This document shows positions 4,358 through 5,730 of a stretch of DNA of 5,730 nucleotides, piece after piece. Origin of the DNA: JAJPXI01 sp045595705 (lineage in GTDB: Bacteria > Bacillota > Clostridia > Oscillospirales > Oscillospiraceae); contig JAZOBA010000099.1 of the NCBI GenBank assembly GCA_045595705.1, forward strand, positions 1 through 5,730, given 5' to 3'. The translations under genes and the position numbers were made by a program. The notes under the pieces were generated by a model. The model saw only the letters and a program-made list of their open reading frames with translations, had not been told where the DNA came from and searched no databases. The first letter of the stretch is position 1. Each line of letters starts with the position of its first letter.

Positions 4358-5730
4358 ATGGAACGCACACAGATCGCACGCATTTTTGCCGATCAGGAAT
4401 CCTTCGGCGGCCAGACTGTCACCGTCATGGGCTGGGCCCGCACCATCCGTGACATGAAGACCTTTGGTTTCGTGGAACTCAATGACGGCTCCTGCTTTAA
4501 GAACCTGCAGATCGTTCTGGACGCCACGGTCCTGGAAAACTATAAAGAGATCACCGGCCAGAACGTGGGCGCCGCCCTGATCGTCAAGGGCGAGGTCGTT
4601 CTGACTCCCGAGGCCAAGCAGCCGCTGGAAGTCAAGGCCGTATCGGTCGAGGTGGAGGGTGTGTCCTCCCCCGATTACCCCCTGCAGAAGAAGCGCCACA
4701 CCGTGGAGTACCTGCGCACCATTCAGCACCTGCGTCCCCGAACCAACCTGTTCTCGGCCGCCTTCCGTGTGCGCTCGGCTACCGCCCACGCCGTCCACTG
4801 TTTCTTCCAGGATCAGGGCTTTGTCTATGTTCACACCCCCATCATCACCGCCTCCGACTGCGAGGGCGCCGGTGAGATGTTCCAGGTGACCACGCTGGAT
4901 ATGAACAATCCCCCCCGTCTGGAGGACGGCTCTGTGGACTGGAGCCAGGACTTCTTCGGCAAGCGTGCCAACCTGACGGTTTCCGGCCAGCTCAACGCCG
5001 AAAACTTTGCCATGGCCTTTGGCAACGTGTACACCTTCGGCCCCACCTTCCGCGCCGAAAACTCCAACACCCAGCGCCACGCCGCCGAGTTCTGGATGAT
5101 CGAGCCCGAAATGGCCTTTGCCGATCTGGGCGACTACATGGACAACGCCGAGGCCATGATCAAGTACGTCATCAAGTACGTGCTGGAAAAGTGCCCCGAT
5201 GAGATCAATTTCTTCAATTCCTTCGTGGACAAGGGCCTGAAGGAGCGTCTGGAGCACGTGGCCAACTCTGACTTCGGCCGCGTGACCTACACCGAGGCGG
5301 TGGAGATCCTGTCCAAGGTCAACGACAAGTTTGACTACAAGGTGGAATGGGGCACCGACCTGCAGACCGAGCACGAGCGCTATCTGACCGAGCAGGTCTT
5401 TAAGCGCCCCGTCTTTGTCACCGACTACCCCAAGGAGATCAAGTCCTTCTACATGCGTCAGAACGACGACGGCAAGACTGTGGCCGCGGCCGACTGTCTG
5501 GTCCCCGGTGTGGGCGAACTGATCGGCGGCTCCCAGCGTGAAGAGCGCATCGAGCTGCTGGAGGCACGCATCAAGGAGCTGGGCATGAATCCCGAGGACT
5601 ACTGGTGGTACTGCGATCTGCGCCGTTACGGCTCCTGCCGCCACGCCGGCTACGGCATGGGCTTCGAGCGCATGGTCATGTATCTGACCGGCATCAACAA
5701 CATCCGCGACGTGGAACTGCACCCCAGAAC
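4358..5730 (+). CDS. asnS: Asparaginyl-tRNA synthetase (3' end cut by window edge)
   Basis: This is a cytosolic class IIb aminoacyl-tRNA synthetase that charges tRNA-Asn with asparagine using ATP. The 457 visible residues (family about 460-470) start with an OB-fold anticodon-binding domain (about 15-105, including VTVMGWARTIRDMKTFGFVELNDG). Next come motif 1 VHTPIITASDCEGAGEMF (158-175), LTVSGQLNAENFAMAFGNVY (206-225), motif 2 FRAENSNTQRHAAEFWMIEP (231-250), and motif 3 GYGMGFERMVMYLTG (431-445) with its ATP-binding Arg438. The specific strings EGAGEMF, SGQLNAE and ENSNTQRHAAEFWM mark AsnRS rather than AspRS. The ATG at 4358 is preceded by AGAGGA (4343-4348) at 9 nt and gives the normal N-terminus. 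After motif 3 the sequence reads NIRDVELHPR, where family members usually have NIRDVLPFPR or IPFPR; the frame stays open, so this is a substitution, not a frameshift. Only a handful of residues and the stop lie beyond the edge. Expression probably depends on the palindrome-rich leader upstream. Confidence 0.95.
   Translation, partial: MERTQIARIFADQESFGGQTVTVMGWARTIRDMKTFGFVELNDGSCFKNLQIVLDATVLENYKEITGQNVGAALIVKGEVVLTPEAKQPLEVKAVSVEVEGVSSPDYPLQKKRHTVEYLRTIQHLRPRTNLFSAAFRVRSATAHAVHCFFQDQGFVYVHTPIITASDCEGAGEMFQVTTLDMNNPPRLEDGSVDWSQDFFGKRANLTVSGQLNAENFAMAFGNVYTFGPTFRAENSNTQRHAAEFWMIEPEMAFADLGDYMDNAEAMIKYVIKYVLEKCPDEINFFNSFVDKGLKERLEHVANSDFGRVTYTEAVEILSKVNDKFDYKVEWGTDLQTEHERYLTEQVFKRPVFVTDYPKEIKSFYMRQNDDGKTVAAADCLVPGVGELIGGSQREERIELLEARIKELGMNPEDYWWYCDLRRYGSCRHAGYGMGFERMVMYLTGINNIRDVELHPR

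Noticed and set aside
4208..5722. 504-codon open frame on the minus strand opposite asnS
   Set aside because: It is antisense to a clear AsnRS with all class II motifs. Its composition (Gly, His, Val, Leu rich, no domains) is the usual mirror of G/C-ending codons.

Overview
The window carries four protein genes of a bacterium with strongly G/C-ending codons (CTG, AAG, ATC, GCC, GAC), purine-rich Shine-Dalgarno sites and clear sigma-70/SigA-type promoters. The protein types and the codon and start-site style suggest a gut Clostridia, most likely Oscillospiraceae/Ruminococcaceae (Faecalibacterium-like). This is an inference from gene content and protein style; there is no rRNA or other lineage marker in the window.

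Layout. Positions 1-1590 (minus strand) hold an ABC-F ATPase of the Uup type, whose C-terminal coiled coil is cut by the left edge. Its promoter lies back to back with that of the next gene inside a 136-bp divergent intergenic region (1591-1726). Positions 1727-2515 (plus) hold a complete arylamine N-acetyltransferase with an intact Cys-His-Asp triad. After a short spacer with a weak terminator, a 16-bp palindrome, an extended -10 promoter and a leader hairpin abutting the ribosome binding site comes a carboxyltransferase gene (2739-4097, plus). It is of the oxaloacetate decarboxylase alpha / pyruvate carboxylase subunit B type and lacks a biotinyl domain. A good terminator ends it. Positions 4358-5730 (plus) hold asparaginyl-tRNA synthetase, complete except for the last few residues, which run off the right edge.

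The four genes look like separate transcription units, each with its own promoter, and they do not form one pathway. They cover translation (ABC-F, AsnRS), central C3/C4 metabolism (carboxyltransferase) and xenobiotic or aromatic amine acetylation (NAT).

The most unusual stretch is 4164-4357, between the carboxyltransferase and asnS. It has a consensus TATAAT promoter followed by four consecutive perfect inverted repeats (arms of 12, 8, 9 and 15 bp), every one with a 3-nt centre. The first includes the -10 box, and the second is followed by a T-run like an intrinsic terminator. No T-box motif is visible. This is the best candidate here for an undescribed regulatory element, probably acting on asnS.
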